Origin: a virus
IMG/VR virus record: IMGVR_UViG_3300027736_000035
Span: 20,994 to 84,993 of that record
Direction: 5' to 3' (one strand)
DNA: 64,000 bases
The position numbers and the translations under genes are program-made. Shown here one piece after another: positions 1 to 10,000 of the stretch. Positions within the stretch are counted from its first letter, which is position 1, and every line of letters begins with the position of its first letter. Under the pieces are notes generated by a model. The model worked only from the letters and a program-made list of their open reading frames with translations. It made no database searches and was not told the origin of the DNA.

Positions 1-741
1 AAAGCTGGCGGCAGTGCAAATGGTGCTGCAAGCGGAAGTGATACAAATATACTGGCACCACTGGCAACCACCAACGGAGTGGTATTTCCCTACACACCAT
101 CAGTGACCACCAGCTATCAAGCCAAATACAACACCTATGATTTAGTGCATTCAAACTATCGTGGAGTTTTTTATCAAGGCAGCGGTGTGAGTGAAATCAG
201 TGTGCGAGGAGTGTTCACTGCACAAAACACATTTGAAGCAGGCTACTTGTTGGCAGTGATACATTTTTTCCGATCAGTTACCAAGATGTTCTACGGCCAA
301 GACGAACAACGCGGAGCACCACCACCGCTGGTGTATCTCACAGGACTAGGCGACTATCAATTCAACGCACATCCTGCTGTGGTCACAAATTTTGAATACA
401 GCTTGCCCAGCGATGTAGACTACATACGAGCTAATAGCTTCAATAACTTTGGTACAGATCTAGCCAATCGACGAAACGGAGCATTTACTCCTTCCAACCC
501 ATTGAGTGCTATTGCCACTAGATTGGACCTGTCAGGATTGTTCCCCAATGCTGTGGCATCTAAACCAGACTATGGCCCTATTACCAATTCAGTGACCAAC
601 ACAGCCAAAGCCACATACGTTCCTACCAAAATAGATATCAGTGTGTCCTTGTTGCCGGTGCAAACAAGAGATCAGGTCAGCAAACAGTTTAGTCTTAAAA
701 AATTTGCCACCGGCAGCCTGTTACGTGGAGGATTCTGGTAA
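1..741 (+). CDS. Partial gp48-like baseplate tail-tube cap protein (5' end outside window)
   Basis: The frame is open from base 1, so the gene enters from the left and only the last 246 residues are here; the GTG at 79 is an internal codon, not a supported start. The C-terminus contains a stretch TRDQVSKQFSLKKFATGSLL and ends in RGGFW. This resembles the end of gp48-type tail-tube cap proteins of T4-like phages, which sit on the baseplate hub and start the tail tube. That assignment rests on remembered similarity and on position directly upstream of gp53. The stop codon overlaps the next start as TAATG, so the two are translationally coupled. An alternative is another baseplate hub or tube-cap protein of similar fold. 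The upstream residues are Gly/Ala/Asn rich, like a flexible linker. Confidence 0.5.
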   Translation, partial: KAGGSANGAASGSDTNILAPLATTNGVVFPYTPSVTTSYQAKYNTYDLVHSNYRGVFYQGSGVSEISVRGVFTAQNTFEAGYLLAVIHFFRSVTKMFYGQDEQRGAPPPLVYLTGLGDYQFNAHPAVVTNFEYSLPSDVDYIRANSFNNFGTDLANRRNGAFTPSNPLSAIATRLDLSGLFPNAVASKPDYGPITNSVTNTAKATYVPTKIDISVSLLPVQTRDQVSKQFSLKKFATGSLLRGGFW

Positions 742-1040
742 TGGCCACTTATGACGCAACCAGTCCCTATTACAACACGCCCTATGCCCAGTTCTATCTG
801 GACAAAATGGTCAACAGACCCATACCAGCAGGCAATGACGATTTGACTTTTACTATCAATCTTACCTATCAGTATCGTCCTGACCTATTGGCCTATGACT
901 TGTACGGCAATGCTGGACTGTGGTGGGTATTTTATCAGCGCAATCCAAACACACTGACAAAACCCCCATTTGACTTCGCAGCCAACACTTTTATATATTT
1001 GCCAAACGGTAACACATTGAAATCAGCGTTGGGGTACTAA
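741..1040 (+). CDS. 53: Baseplate wedge protein gp53-like
   Basis: A 99-residue protein with the segment YRPDLLAYDLYG followed by LWWVFYQRNP, the pattern seen in gp53 baseplate wedge subunits of T4-like phages (a small Arg-Pro-Asp-Leu-rich core followed by a Trp-Trp-x-Phe helix). gp53 joins neighbouring wedges during assembly of the hexagonal baseplate. T4 gp53 is longer (about 196 residues), so this is a short, core-only version, as is common in marine T4-like phages. The start overlaps the previous stop (TAATG) and the next gene begins three bases after its stop, all in one late operon. Confidence 0.8.
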   Translation: MATYDATSPYYNTPYAQFYLDKMVNRPIPAGNDDLTFTINLTYQYRPDLLAYDLYGNAGLWWVFYQRNPNTLTKPPFDFAANTFIYLPNGNTLKSALGY

Positions 1041-1043
1041 AAC

Positions 1044-3506
1044 ATGGCTGACAATCTAGCACCTGCTGACGCTGCACAAAAACAATCGTTTACTGACTCC
1101 ACGTTGTCTCAAGCACTGATTGAGCCGCAACCCAATGTGCTGGATAAATTTGCCAGCTACACATATCAAGCATCGGTATATCTCATGACTACAGATCAAT
1201 ATCGAAATTTGTTAAGCAGCGCCAACAAAACTATTCCTGACAGTCAATTGCTGTTTCAAAGCGGCGGCAAAACTGTTGGTAACAAATTTTTTGACAATGA
1301 CTTTTACATAGACAATATCACACTAGAAACTGCATTGGCCGGAAAACAGACTCAAGGAGCTCACATGGTCACTGATTTAAAATTCACTGTGACTGAGCCA
1401 ATGGGAATAACCTTGTTAGATCGACTGGCCAATGCAGTGGCAGATTCAATGCCGCTGGATACTGCAGGAAAAGTAAATTTCAGTGCAGTACAATATCTGA
1501 TGGCCATACGGTTTTTTGGATATGATCAACATGGCAATTTATCAGCGCCAGGGATACCTGCAGCAGTTGGAAGAACTGCCAACCCCAAAGCAGTGGTTAT
1601 AAAATATATTCCTTTCTGTATAAAATTTATCAAGTGGACTGTGGGTACCAAATTGGTCAGTTATGAAATTGAAGGAGCGCCAGTGGGTCAAATCACCGCC
1701 GGCAGCACTGCTCGTGGTACTGTGCCATTTGATATAGAACTCAGTGCAAAAAGTGTAGGAGAAATTTTGTCTGGGTCTGCTACCTATGCTGCACCCAAAG
1801 TTGATGATAAAGATAACAGATCTGCACGACAAGGAACTGCGGCCACCGGTGCAGCGGCACCAACTAGAACTGGTGGAGCAGCCAATGGAGGCAGTCCATC
1901 AGCACCACCAAATGCAGGAGCAGTACCTACTCCCAAAGCCAAAACAATTACATCAGGGTTGATGGATGCAATGAACAAGTTTCAACAAGAACTAGTTCAG
2001 AGAAAGGTTTACAACATTGCTGATGAATACGAACTTGTGTTTGTGGATGCGGATGAAATAAAACAAGCACAATTGCAAGGACCACAAAAAGAGGTTGATA
2101 AAAAAACTGGATCCATGGCTCCGAGTGCTAGTGCTGATCCAAAAAGTTTAGATTCCAGCAAAATACCAGCCAACACCACTCAACGAAACAAGCCTATTCC
2201 GGCTGGTCAATCAATCACACAAGTGATTGACCTTATTATTAGAAATAGTTCTTACATAACCAAACAAGAAAGAGTAATCAACAATCCAGATGGATCCGCA
2301 GAGGATGGATCTTCAGCAGTTCAAAAACCCATGTCATGGTTTTTGATCACATATTCGGCCACCCCCATCGGCGACAAAATTGATTCCCAACGCAACGATT
2401 TTGCTTACAAAATAAAATACACCATAACAAAATATGCAGTACCAAATTTTGATAGCAAGTATTTTCCAATTACTACTTTTCCCGGGCTGCACAAACAATA
2501 CAACTATTGGTTTACTGGGCAAAACACATCAGTATTGGATTATTCAGCAACTTATGATGCACTATACAACCTCACAGTGAATGGCAGCAAAGTTGGCGAC
2601 TCAGCATACGAACAACGCAAGAAATTACTGACCAGCAGCACCAATGACCTGCCCAAGTACTCTTACAATCCGCGAAGCACCCAAGCTGTTGGCTATGGCG
2701 ACGGCAAAAGCAACGAGGGCAGCGCCAATGCTGCTGAATATCTTTATAGTCCGGATACATTGAGCAGTTCCAGGCTGCGAATTGTTGGTGATCCTGCTTG
2801 GATACAACAAGGCAGTTTGTTCAAACCCATTGATGTTGAAACCTACAAAGCCGAAGCCAAGCTGGGGTTTTTGCCCGACGGTACTATTTCGTTTGACAGT
2901 GCTCAAGTGCTGTACGAAATTGCCTGGCAACGTCCTGAAGATTATGATCTCAAAAGTGGGCTGGCAGATCCTTATGCCAAAACTAAACTGAAATATGGCG
3001 AACGTTTGCCATTGCAAAGCAACATTTACAATGCTATGAAAGTCACGAGTGAATTCCGCGGTGGGCAATTTGAACAAACACTAGAAGGCACATTGTATTT
3101 TTACAACAAGCCCAAAGCAACAACTACCTCTGCTGCTGCCAATGCTGCCGATACTACCGACGGCAGCGACAGCAGATTTGCACGACAAGGAACTCCGGCA
3201 TTGACATCAGCTGCACAAGGTCAAACAGGCACAACGTTGGCACCCATCGGAGATCTTGCAAATCAAGCAGGAATCAGAGATCCACAACAGCTGAGTCAGC
3301 TGGCACAACAAGTGCCTAACATTGTACCATCACAACCAGCAAGCAACCCAACCAGCAGCGGACAACCGGTGGGAACTGCTGCCACTGATGGACAAACAGG
3401 ACCAAACAGCTCGCCGCCGGTGGCGGCCCCTGGGAGAACAACATTGGATTCTTTACAATCAAATCCAACCAACACTCCACCTTATTTGACAACTAGAGAC
3501 ACATAA
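1044..3506 (+). CDS. Large virion (baseplate-region) protein with two duplicated linkers, function unknown
   Basis: An 820-residue protein between gp53 and gp5. No enzymatic motif is visible. It alternates folded-looking blocks (about residues 1-245, 300-360, 395-690) with low-complexity Ala/Gly/Pro/Thr/Ser linkers (about 255-300, 355-395 and 700-820). Two linkers begin with almost the same peptide, D-x-R-S/F-ARQGT, and the underlying DNA (1818-1838 and 3174-3194) differs at one of 21 bases, so a linker element was duplicated. The place in the operon, TAATG coupling to gp5, and beta-rich sequence argue for a structural hub or wedge component, perhaps one that cradles the spike. No T4 equivalent is recognised. 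Confidence 0.6.
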   Translation: MADNLAPADAAQKQSFTDSTLSQALIEPQPNVLDKFASYTYQASVYLMTTDQYRNLLSSANKTIPDSQLLFQSGGKTVGNKFFDNDFYIDNITLETALAGKQTQGAHMVTDLKFTVTEPMGITLLDRLANAVADSMPLDTAGKVNFSAVQYLMAIRFFGYDQHGNLSAPGIPAAVGRTANPKAVVIKYIPFCIKFIKWTVGTKLVSYEIEGAPVGQITAGSTARGTVPFDIELSAKSVGEILSGSATYAAPKVDDKDNRSARQGTAATGAAAPTRTGGAANGGSPSAPPNAGAVPTPKAKTITSGLMDAMNKFQQELVQRKVYNIADEYELVFVDADEIKQAQLQGPQKEVDKKTGSMAPSASADPKSLDSSKIPANTTQRNKPIPAGQSITQVIDLIIRNSSYITKQERVINNPDGSAEDGSSAVQKPMSWFLITYSATPIGDKIDSQRNDFAYKIKYTITKYAVPNFDSKYFPITTFPGLHKQYNYWFTGQNTSVLDYSATYDALYNLTVNGSKVGDSAYEQRKKLLTSSTNDLPKYSYNPRSTQAVGYGDGKSNEGSANAAEYLYSPDTLSSSRLRIVGDPAWIQQGSLFKPIDVETYKAEAKLGFLPDGTISFDSAQVLYEIAWQRPEDYDLKSGLADPYAKTKLKYGERLPLQSNIYNAMKVTSEFRGGQFEQTLEGTLYFYNKPKATTTSAAANAADTTDGSDSRFARQGTPALTSAAQGQTGTTLAPIGDLANQAGIRDPQQLSQLAQQVPNIVPSQPASNPTSSGQPVGTAATDGQTGPNSSPPVAAPGRTTLDSLQSNPTNTPPYLTTRDT

Positions 3507-5026
3507 TGGCACAAAACAACGCACGCAGCAGGGGAAAACCACGCAATTATAAATTTGATCGCGGCGGTATGCCTGCAGAATTTGGTCCGTTTACCGGTAT
3601 AGTAAAATCCTCAGCAGACCCCACACGGTCGGGACGATTGAAAGTTTACATTGAAGCATTTAGTGATGGTGGACAATCAGGGGAAGATGATCCCAACAAG
3701 TGGACCACGGTCAGTTACATGCAACAATTTGGTGGATCTACTCCGCCGCAGCCTGCTGGCGGCACCACCAGTGCCATTGGCAATTATCCTGGTAATGAAA
3801 ACAGTTATGGCATGTGGTTTACTCCGCCCGATGTGGGTATCACTGTGCTGTGTGTGTTTGTTGATGGTCAGCGAGATCAAGGTTACTACATTGGAACTGT
3901 TCCTGAACAGGGCTTAGGCAGCATGTTGCCAGCCATTGGCGCCACTAGCAATTATTCTATTGACAAAACAAATGTTAATCAACAAAAATATTTTGCCAAA
4001 TCACCAATACTTCCAGTGACAGAAATCAATGTCAACAATAATGAAATTTTTAACAGTCCTACATTTTTCTCACAACGCAAACCAGTACATAGCTATGTGG
4101 CAGGAATCATGTTTCAACAAGGACTTATTGATGACACCCAACGTGGTCCCATAAACAGTACTAGCCAACGAGAAACTCCAAGCAGTGTGTTTGGTATAAG
4201 CACCCCAGGATCTCCTATCTATCAAGGCGGCATGAAGCCCAATGACATTCGTAAAAAAATCAATGATGGAAGTATCAAACCGGGACAGGCGCAGGTGATA
4301 GGGCGTGTGGGCGGCCACACGCTGGTCATGGATGATGGAGATCTTGAAGATAAAAATGCCTTGTTCCGTCTTAGAAGCAGCAAAGGTCATCAGATTACCA
4401 TGAGCGACAGCGGCAACTTTTTTTACATCACTCATGCCAATGGACAAACGTGGCTGGAATTTGGATCTGAAGGTACTGTGGATGTGTACTCCACCAACTC
4501 TATCAACATGCGTACAGCAGGAGATATAAATTTCCATGCCGACAGAGACATCAACATGTTTGCTGGTAGAAATGTACAGATCAAAAGCACCAAACGCATG
4601 CAGTTGGAAAGCATGGAAACCATGATTCTAGACGCTCAAAAAGACATAACAGTGTACAGCAAAAATACCATTGGCGTAAAAGCAGATGGTGCATTGACCA
4701 TCAACAGTGCATCTGGCAGCTGGGGCAGCGGCAGCGAATTAATAGTCAAAGCAACTCAGATTGAACTCAATGGACCAGCAGCCGGAAGTGTTTCTACACC
4801 CAACCCCATAACCAAAACACTGTTTGATGAAGTGAAATTCAACACCAGCGCAGGTTGGGAAATCAAAACTGACGGATTGACCAGTATCTGTAGTCGCACA
4901 ACCACTCACGAACCGTATCCCTATCACAACAAAGGTGTAGATGTACCGGTGGCATTTGAAAGTGGCTATGCAGTACCGCCAGGCGCTCCGGATGTACCTC
5001 CGGGTGTGGCAATCACGGCAAATTGA
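3506..5026 (+). CDS. 5: gp5-like baseplate hub / tail spike protein (no lysozyme domain)
   Basis: A 506-residue protein. Residues about 20-150 fit the OB-fold domain of gp5/VgrG-type spike proteins (FGPFTGIVKSSADPTRSGRLKV, split here as FGPFTGIV then SGRLKVYIEAF, then a W-x-x-VSYMQQFGG segment). Residues about 255-430 are a regular beta-helix-like repeat region with many short strands (for example DINFHADRDINMFAG, then VQIKSTKRMQLES, MILDAQKDITVYS), as expected for the triple-stranded spike needle. The T4 protein has a lysozyme domain between these parts; nothing here resembles it, so cell-wall cutting must lie elsewhere if it exists. It sits at the centre of the hub and punctures the outer membrane by family inference. 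Stop at 5026; the next start is 5028. Confidence 0.8.
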   Translation: MAQNNARSRGKPRNYKFDRGGMPAEFGPFTGIVKSSADPTRSGRLKVYIEAFSDGGQSGEDDPNKWTTVSYMQQFGGSTPPQPAGGTTSAIGNYPGNENSYGMWFTPPDVGITVLCVFVDGQRDQGYYIGTVPEQGLGSMLPAIGATSNYSIDKTNVNQQKYFAKSPILPVTEINVNNNEIFNSPTFFSQRKPVHSYVAGIMFQQGLIDDTQRGPINSTSQRETPSSVFGISTPGSPIYQGGMKPNDIRKKINDGSIKPGQAQVIGRVGGHTLVMDDGDLEDKNALFRLRSSKGHQITMSDSGNFFYITHANGQTWLEFGSEGTVDVYSTNSINMRTAGDINFHADRDINMFAGRNVQIKSTKRMQLESMETMILDAQKDITVYSKNTIGVKADGALTINSASGSWGSGSELIVKATQIELNGPAAGSVSTPNPITKTLFDEVKFNTSAGWEIKTDGLTSICSRTTTHEPYPYHNKGVDVPVAFESGYAVPPGAPDVPPGVAITAN

Positions 5027-5027
5027 T

Positions 5028-6599
5028 ATGGCAGCATTTACATTTTCATTGCCAACTGGAAAGTCATTCAAAGTTGACGGTCCTCCAGGATTCAGTGCTG
5101 ATCAAGCCAAAGCAATATTTGATCAACAATCCAGTGCAGGTTCACTGATTGGACTCAAACCTGGCGCCAGTTTGAGTGCAGCCACTCAGGCAGTCAGTGG
5201 ACTGCCCTCTGCACAAGGCGCAGTAAATCAAGCACTAAGCGGAATAACTGGCGCATTAGGAGCAGGAGTCCCAGGCGCTACTGGCATCTTGGGAAGTGTG
5301 TCAAAGAACCTAGCAACAGCTGGCGGAGCATTGGGCGGCAGTCTAGCCCCAGGCATATCGGGGTTGACAGGAGCAATAGGTCCAGCAGTTACCAACTCAT
5401 CGGGTGTAATAGCAAATAGATTATTAAATTCAGCACTATCAGCAGGCAGTGTGGGATCGGTGGCTACCACAGTCATTGGCACTATCAATAGAACCATTGG
5501 GTCTACCGCAGTAACATCTCCAATTAACACAGCCAATTTTGTCAAGCAGATTCCTGCATTGGGTCCCATTGGCAGCATGAGCGCCAGTGATGTCAGCGGG
5601 GTGCTGGCACAGTCTAAAAACATAGTAAATCAAGGTGCCGGAGTTCTCAGCAACACAACTGGTGCAGGATCATTTGGGTTGAATGTTTCCCAACTGGAAA
5701 CTGCAGGAATTCTAAAACCAGGCACCGCAGCATTGGCTGCTGCTTCAGGGGCTTCATTATCATCAGTACTCAAAAGCCCAGCAGTGTTTACCGGAGCCAA
5801 TGGCATCAAAAGCATAGATTCACTGTTGTCTAATCCTGCATTGCAATCTGGGGTACAACAAGATCTCATGGCCAAAGGCACCGCAGCATTGGGTGCAGCT
5901 GGCATTCCGGTGGCAAGCCTGAGCGCACAAGGTCTAGCAGGTGTGTCGTTAAGTGCGGCCAAAAGTGTGCCTGATACCGAAGCACTACTTAAAGGATTAC
6001 CATCATCAGCAGATGCCAAAGCAAAATTTAATACCCTGGTCAAAGACGGTTCTTTTGCTGTGAACCTTGCACAAAGCAAAGTGGAGCCGGTATTCAAAGC
6101 AGAAACTACTCCAGTTGCAGCGTCAGACACAGTGGATCGCAGTACCCTAACCGGTGCTACCAATCGAGTATTGGGCAATGACAAGATTCCTGCACCTGAT
6201 TTTGCTACTGCAACACCCGATGTTGGCACTATATCACAAACAATACAATCAGGATTCACTGACTATGATTCTGCTGTTCAAAGCATAATACCAACGTGGA
6301 ACACCATCAATGAAAAATTAAAAACATTAGAGAATCAACAAGTTATATCTCAACAAGAGTGGATGTCTATTGCTGGCCAACAGCAAGCAGCAAATCAATC
6401 TTACCTGGATATTTTATCAAAATACTATGTGCCTGCATCAGCTGTTTATGATAGTGCTCCTGCTGAAATACAAAAAGAATTTAAACCACTAAAAGACAAA
6501 ATATTTGAGTCTACCGGTGAATTAACAGACCTGGCATTTCCAATTATCAAACGTATCAAACAGTTGGCCAGCAAAATTTCCACCAACGTAAGTGCCTAA
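5028..6599 (+). CDS. Ala/Gly-rich baseplate-region virion protein, function unknown
   Basis: The frame opens upstream inside gp5, but the ATG at 5028, one base after the gp5 stop, gives a normal-looking start (MAAFTFSLPTGKSF). This yields 523 residues. About residues 50-380 are unusually rich in Ala, Gly, Ser and Val, with repeating patterns such as GITGALGAG and LAPGISGLTGAIGP that could form amphipathic or membrane-active helices. The last 110 residues are charged and helical (EKLKTLENQQVISQQEW). The position between gp5 and gp25 suggests a hub component or a protein loaded in the hub that acts on the host membrane when the spike is released; this role is inference only. No enzyme motif is seen. 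Confidence 0.6.
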   Translation: MAAFTFSLPTGKSFKVDGPPGFSADQAKAIFDQQSSAGSLIGLKPGASLSAATQAVSGLPSAQGAVNQALSGITGALGAGVPGATGILGSVSKNLATAGGALGGSLAPGISGLTGAIGPAVTNSSGVIANRLLNSALSAGSVGSVATTVIGTINRTIGSTAVTSPINTANFVKQIPALGPIGSMSASDVSGVLAQSKNIVNQGAGVLSNTTGAGSFGLNVSQLETAGILKPGTAALAAASGASLSSVLKSPAVFTGANGIKSIDSLLSNPALQSGVQQDLMAKGTAALGAAGIPVASLSAQGLAGVSLSAAKSVPDTEALLKGLPSSADAKAKFNTLVKDGSFAVNLAQSKVEPVFKAETTPVAASDTVDRSTLTGATNRVLGNDKIPAPDFATATPDVGTISQTIQSGFTDYDSAVQSIIPTWNTINEKLKTLENQQVISQQEWMSIAGQQQAANQSYLDILSKYYVPASAVYDSAPAEIQKEFKPLKDKIFESTGELTDLAFPIIKRIKQLASKISTNVSA

Positions 6600-6609
6600 T
6601 TTTTCTCGG

Positions 6610-6615
6610 TAAATA
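6610..6615 (+). promoter_or_regulatory. TAAATA late-promoter-like box directly before gp25
   Basis: The context CGGTAAATAC ends five bases before the ATG at 6620. It matches the 3' six bases of the T4 late promoter consensus TATAAATA. If used, initiation would fall about on the start codon, giving a leaderless message; there is no Shine-Dalgarno sequence before this ATG. The two upstream bases (GG instead of TA) make it a weak match. Confidence 0.35.
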
Positions 6616-6619
6616 CAGC

Positions 6620-6997
6620 ATGGCTCAAACATTCATAGGTTTCAACACTATCAATCAAGTTAAAAAATTTACCTTGACTGATTTTCCACTGATCAAACAA
6701 GATCTTCTGAATGCTTTCAATATCCGGCAAGGTGAATTGCCGGGCAGACCCGAATATGGCACCATATTGTGGAACTTCTTGTTTGAACCCCAACTTGAAG
6801 AATTGCAAAACAGCATGGTTGCAGAAATACAACGTGTGGCTGGAGGAGATCCTAGAGTTTATATTTCTGATATACAAATTTTTCCGCAAAACAACGGTAT
6901 ACTGATACAGTTGGAATTGACAATTACTCCATCAACCGACGCCCAACGACTGGCAATATTTTTTGATATTACATCCAGACGAGCCAGTTATATTTAG
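6620..6997 (+). CDS. 25: Baseplate wedge protein gp25-like
   Basis: A 125-residue protein of the gp25/IraD-like family. The family signature is clear: GRPEYGTILWNFLFEP at about residues 42-57, equivalent to the conserved R-x-x-x-G-T ... LFEP core, followed by a helix and a beta-rich C-terminus ending in the usual region before the stop. gp25 is part of the inner baseplate wedge core with gp6 and gp53 and starts sheath assembly. Length is normal for the family (T4 gp25 is 132). It is followed by a 62-base gap holding the promoter-like box for gp6. Confidence 0.92.
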   Translation: MAQTFIGFNTINQVKKFTLTDFPLIKQDLLNAFNIRQGELPGRPEYGTILWNFLFEPQLEELQNSMVAEIQRVAGGDPRVYISDIQIFPQNNGILIQLELTITPSTDAQRLAIFFDITSRRASYI

Positions 6998-7023
6998 GTA
7001 TAAACTACGCAGTTTTTTGTGTC

Positions 7024-7031
7024 CATAAATA
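7024..7031 (+). promoter_or_regulatory. CATAAATA late-promoter-like box inside an inverted repeat, upstream of gp6
   Basis: CATAAATA matches seven of eight bases of the T4 late consensus. It lies in the 20-base loop between TTTTGTG (7015-7021) and CACAAAA (7042-7048), a 7-bp inverted repeat. A Shine-Dalgarno-like AAGG at 7047-7050 is nine bases before the gp6 ATG, so here a normal leader of about 20 bases is predicted. Confidence 0.55.
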
Positions 7032-7059
7032 AACGATAAGGCACAAAAGGTCAAAATCA

Positions 7060-10000
7060 ATGGCAACAACCACTAGACAAACAGCAATATTCGGAGTTGA
7101 AGACTGGAAACAAATTTACCAGACTTACCGTGAAGCTGATTTTCAAAGCTACGACTTTGAAACTCTACGCAAAAGTTTTGTTGACTATCTACGCCTGTAC
7201 TATCCTGAAACATTCAACGACTACATTGAAAGCAGTGAATTTATTGCTTTACTAGATGTAATGGCATTCATGGGACAAGCACTGGCATTCCGTACAGATC
7301 TCAACACAAGAGAAAACTATATGGACACAGCTGAGCGCAGAGACTCAGTGGTTCAACTGGCAAATTTGGTCAGCTACACAGCCAAACGCAACACAGAATC
7401 ACAGGGTCTACTCAAAGTGTTTTCAGTTGTGACCACAGAAAATGTCACTGACTACAATGGTGTAAATCTCAGCAACGTCACAGTGGACTGGGCAGATCCT
7501 ACCAATCCTGCCTGGCAAGAACAATTCACGGCCATCATCAATGCCAGCTTGGTAGATTCACAACGCATTGGTCGCCCAGGCAATCGTCAGACCATCTTGG
7601 GTGTGCGTACAGATGAATATGGCATTAACTTGGTTCCAGGTTACTTGCCAGTAATCCCGTACAATGCTACAGTAGATGGCATCTCCATGCCATTTGAAGC
7701 AATGTCCAGTACTTCAATGGGTGAAAATTATCTTTATGAACCCAGTCCTAGAGTAAATCAAACATTTAATATATTGTTCCGCAATGATCAACTGGGATTC
7801 AACAGCAACAACACTGGATATTTTTTCATGTTCAAACAAGGTGTATTGCAGAATCAAGATTTTAATTTACCCGAGCGTATTGCCAACCGCACTGTGAATA
7901 TCAACATCGAAGGGGTCAATCAAGAAGACCGTTGGTTGTTCCAGCTTGACACAGTGGGCACAGTCAACAGAGAATGGCAATTCACAGAAAATGTATACTC
8001 GGCAGCAGCTGAACAAATTGGTACCAGTCTACGCCCTATATTTTCTGTGACCAGCAGAGCAAATGATCAAATAACCCTGGTGTTTGGAGACGGAGTGTTC
8101 AGCGAAATCCCAGTGGGAACTTTTCGTTGCTATGTTCGTGCATCCAATGGATTACAATACATCATCAATCCTGAAGAAATGCAAGCAGTCAGCCTGCCCA
8201 TCAGTTACATCAGTCGCACCGGGAATCTTGAAACCATAACATTCACATGTGGTATTACACAACCTGTGAGCAACAGTCAAACCCGCGAATCAATTGCAGA
8301 AATCAAACAACGTGCTCCAGCACAATATTACACACAAAACAGAATGGTCAATGGAGAAGACTACAATCTATTTCCATACACTCAGTACAACTCTATTCTC
8401 AAAAGCAAAGCCCTAAACCGTGCCAGCATTGGAACCAGTCGTTATCTTGACCTAGTGGACAACACTGGCAAATACAGCAGCACCAACACATTTGGCAGCG
8501 ACGGCGGCCTGTGGGAACAGAACATATTGCCTACAATATTGTTTACCTGGAATACCAGGAATGAAATTGCAGATGTCATAACAAATCAAGTTCAGCCGCA
8601 ATTGCTTGCGCCTATTGTGAAACAATTTTACTATGCAAATTTTCCAAGACAGTCAGTCAACACTGGTGCCACAGCAGCAAGCACCTGGCAACAAAGCACT
8701 ACACTGGCCAACCAGACCACAGGCTTCTTTCGCAATAGCACTGTGACCAGCGCCTGGCCCAGCGGCACTCCTATACCAGTGGGCAACGTTGTAGGCATTA
8801 CCAATCCTTTTTACTTTGTCACACCGGGTGCGTTGATCAAATTTGTTTCGCCCACTGGATACTACTTTGACCGCAACAATCGACTGGTGCAAGGATCTCC
8901 TTCGCGGTCGGATGAAAAACTAGAAATCTGGGCCAGTCCACTACAAGTGATTGGTGACGGGTACAGTGGTGGTCTGGGCAATTTGCCGTCAGGCGCAGGC
9001 CCTGTATCATTGAACAACTTTGTTCCCACAGGTGCTATTGTTGACACAATTATTCCGTTGTTTGTGACTGATTTGCCGCTGGATCTAGAAGCGGCCATCA
9101 GCGAGCAAATTGTTTTGTATCGAAATTTTGGACTGGGCTACGACAATGACGGCTCAGTAACAGGAACACCATATGCCTGGTACTTGATTACCAGCACCAA
9201 TTTGGACCAAAATTCTGCATGGAGCCAGACTGTTCCAGGTATTGCCGGCAACAAAGACGGAGTGAACTCAGACGCCAGTTGGCTAATACAATTTGTCACA
9301 GTGAATCAAAGCTACACTATCACATTCCGTGGGCTGCAATACAATTTTGGATCTGTGCTGCAAACAAGATTTTTCTTCTATGAAGGACAGCAAATTTACG
9401 ACAGCCGCACAGGCACGGTGATCAAAGACTACATCAACATGCTGGCAGTCAACACTCAGCCAGATTCTACTGATCATTTGCCCGGCGACGTTCCTGTCAC
9501 CATCATTGGACAACCTGTGGAAAGTGACGGGTATGTTGATGATTTCCAAGTGTTGGTCAGCTACAGAGATGCCGACAGTGACGGCATTCCAGACAATCCA
9601 GATTTTTTTACAGAAATTGTAGCACCCACGGTCAACGCCAACCAGAAATTTGTATTCCTACAACAAACTGTGGACTTTGATAATTTACAACGTTATCTAT
9701 TGGTAGAACAAGGTCGTGTGAATTCTGACTATGCAACCATAGACGACATTGAATTGGTCAAGAGCGAATGGAGTCCGGGCCAAGTATTTTATGCATACGA
9801 TCAAGCGGCATTTTATGAACTCAGCGTATCAGTGACCGGAGTACGTACTTTAGTATCTGTTTCTGGATGGATAGCTCGAGTTGGTCGACAAAGTTTGTAT
9901 TATCAATATCGACACAACTCCCCATTGACCAACAGAATAGATCCCGGAACTACCAACATCATTGATCTTTATGTGGTACCACAGTCCTACTATACTGCCT

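Noticed and set aside
3506-5026. A lysozyme domain in the gp5-like protein
   Set aside because: No Glu-x8-Asp-x5-Thr-type T4 lysozyme motif or comparable insertion is present between the OB fold and the beta-helix.
4941-5027. N-terminal extension of the 523-aa gene into gp5
   Set aside because: The extension is a shadow of gp5 codons; the ATG at 5028 directly after the gp5 stop is the natural start.
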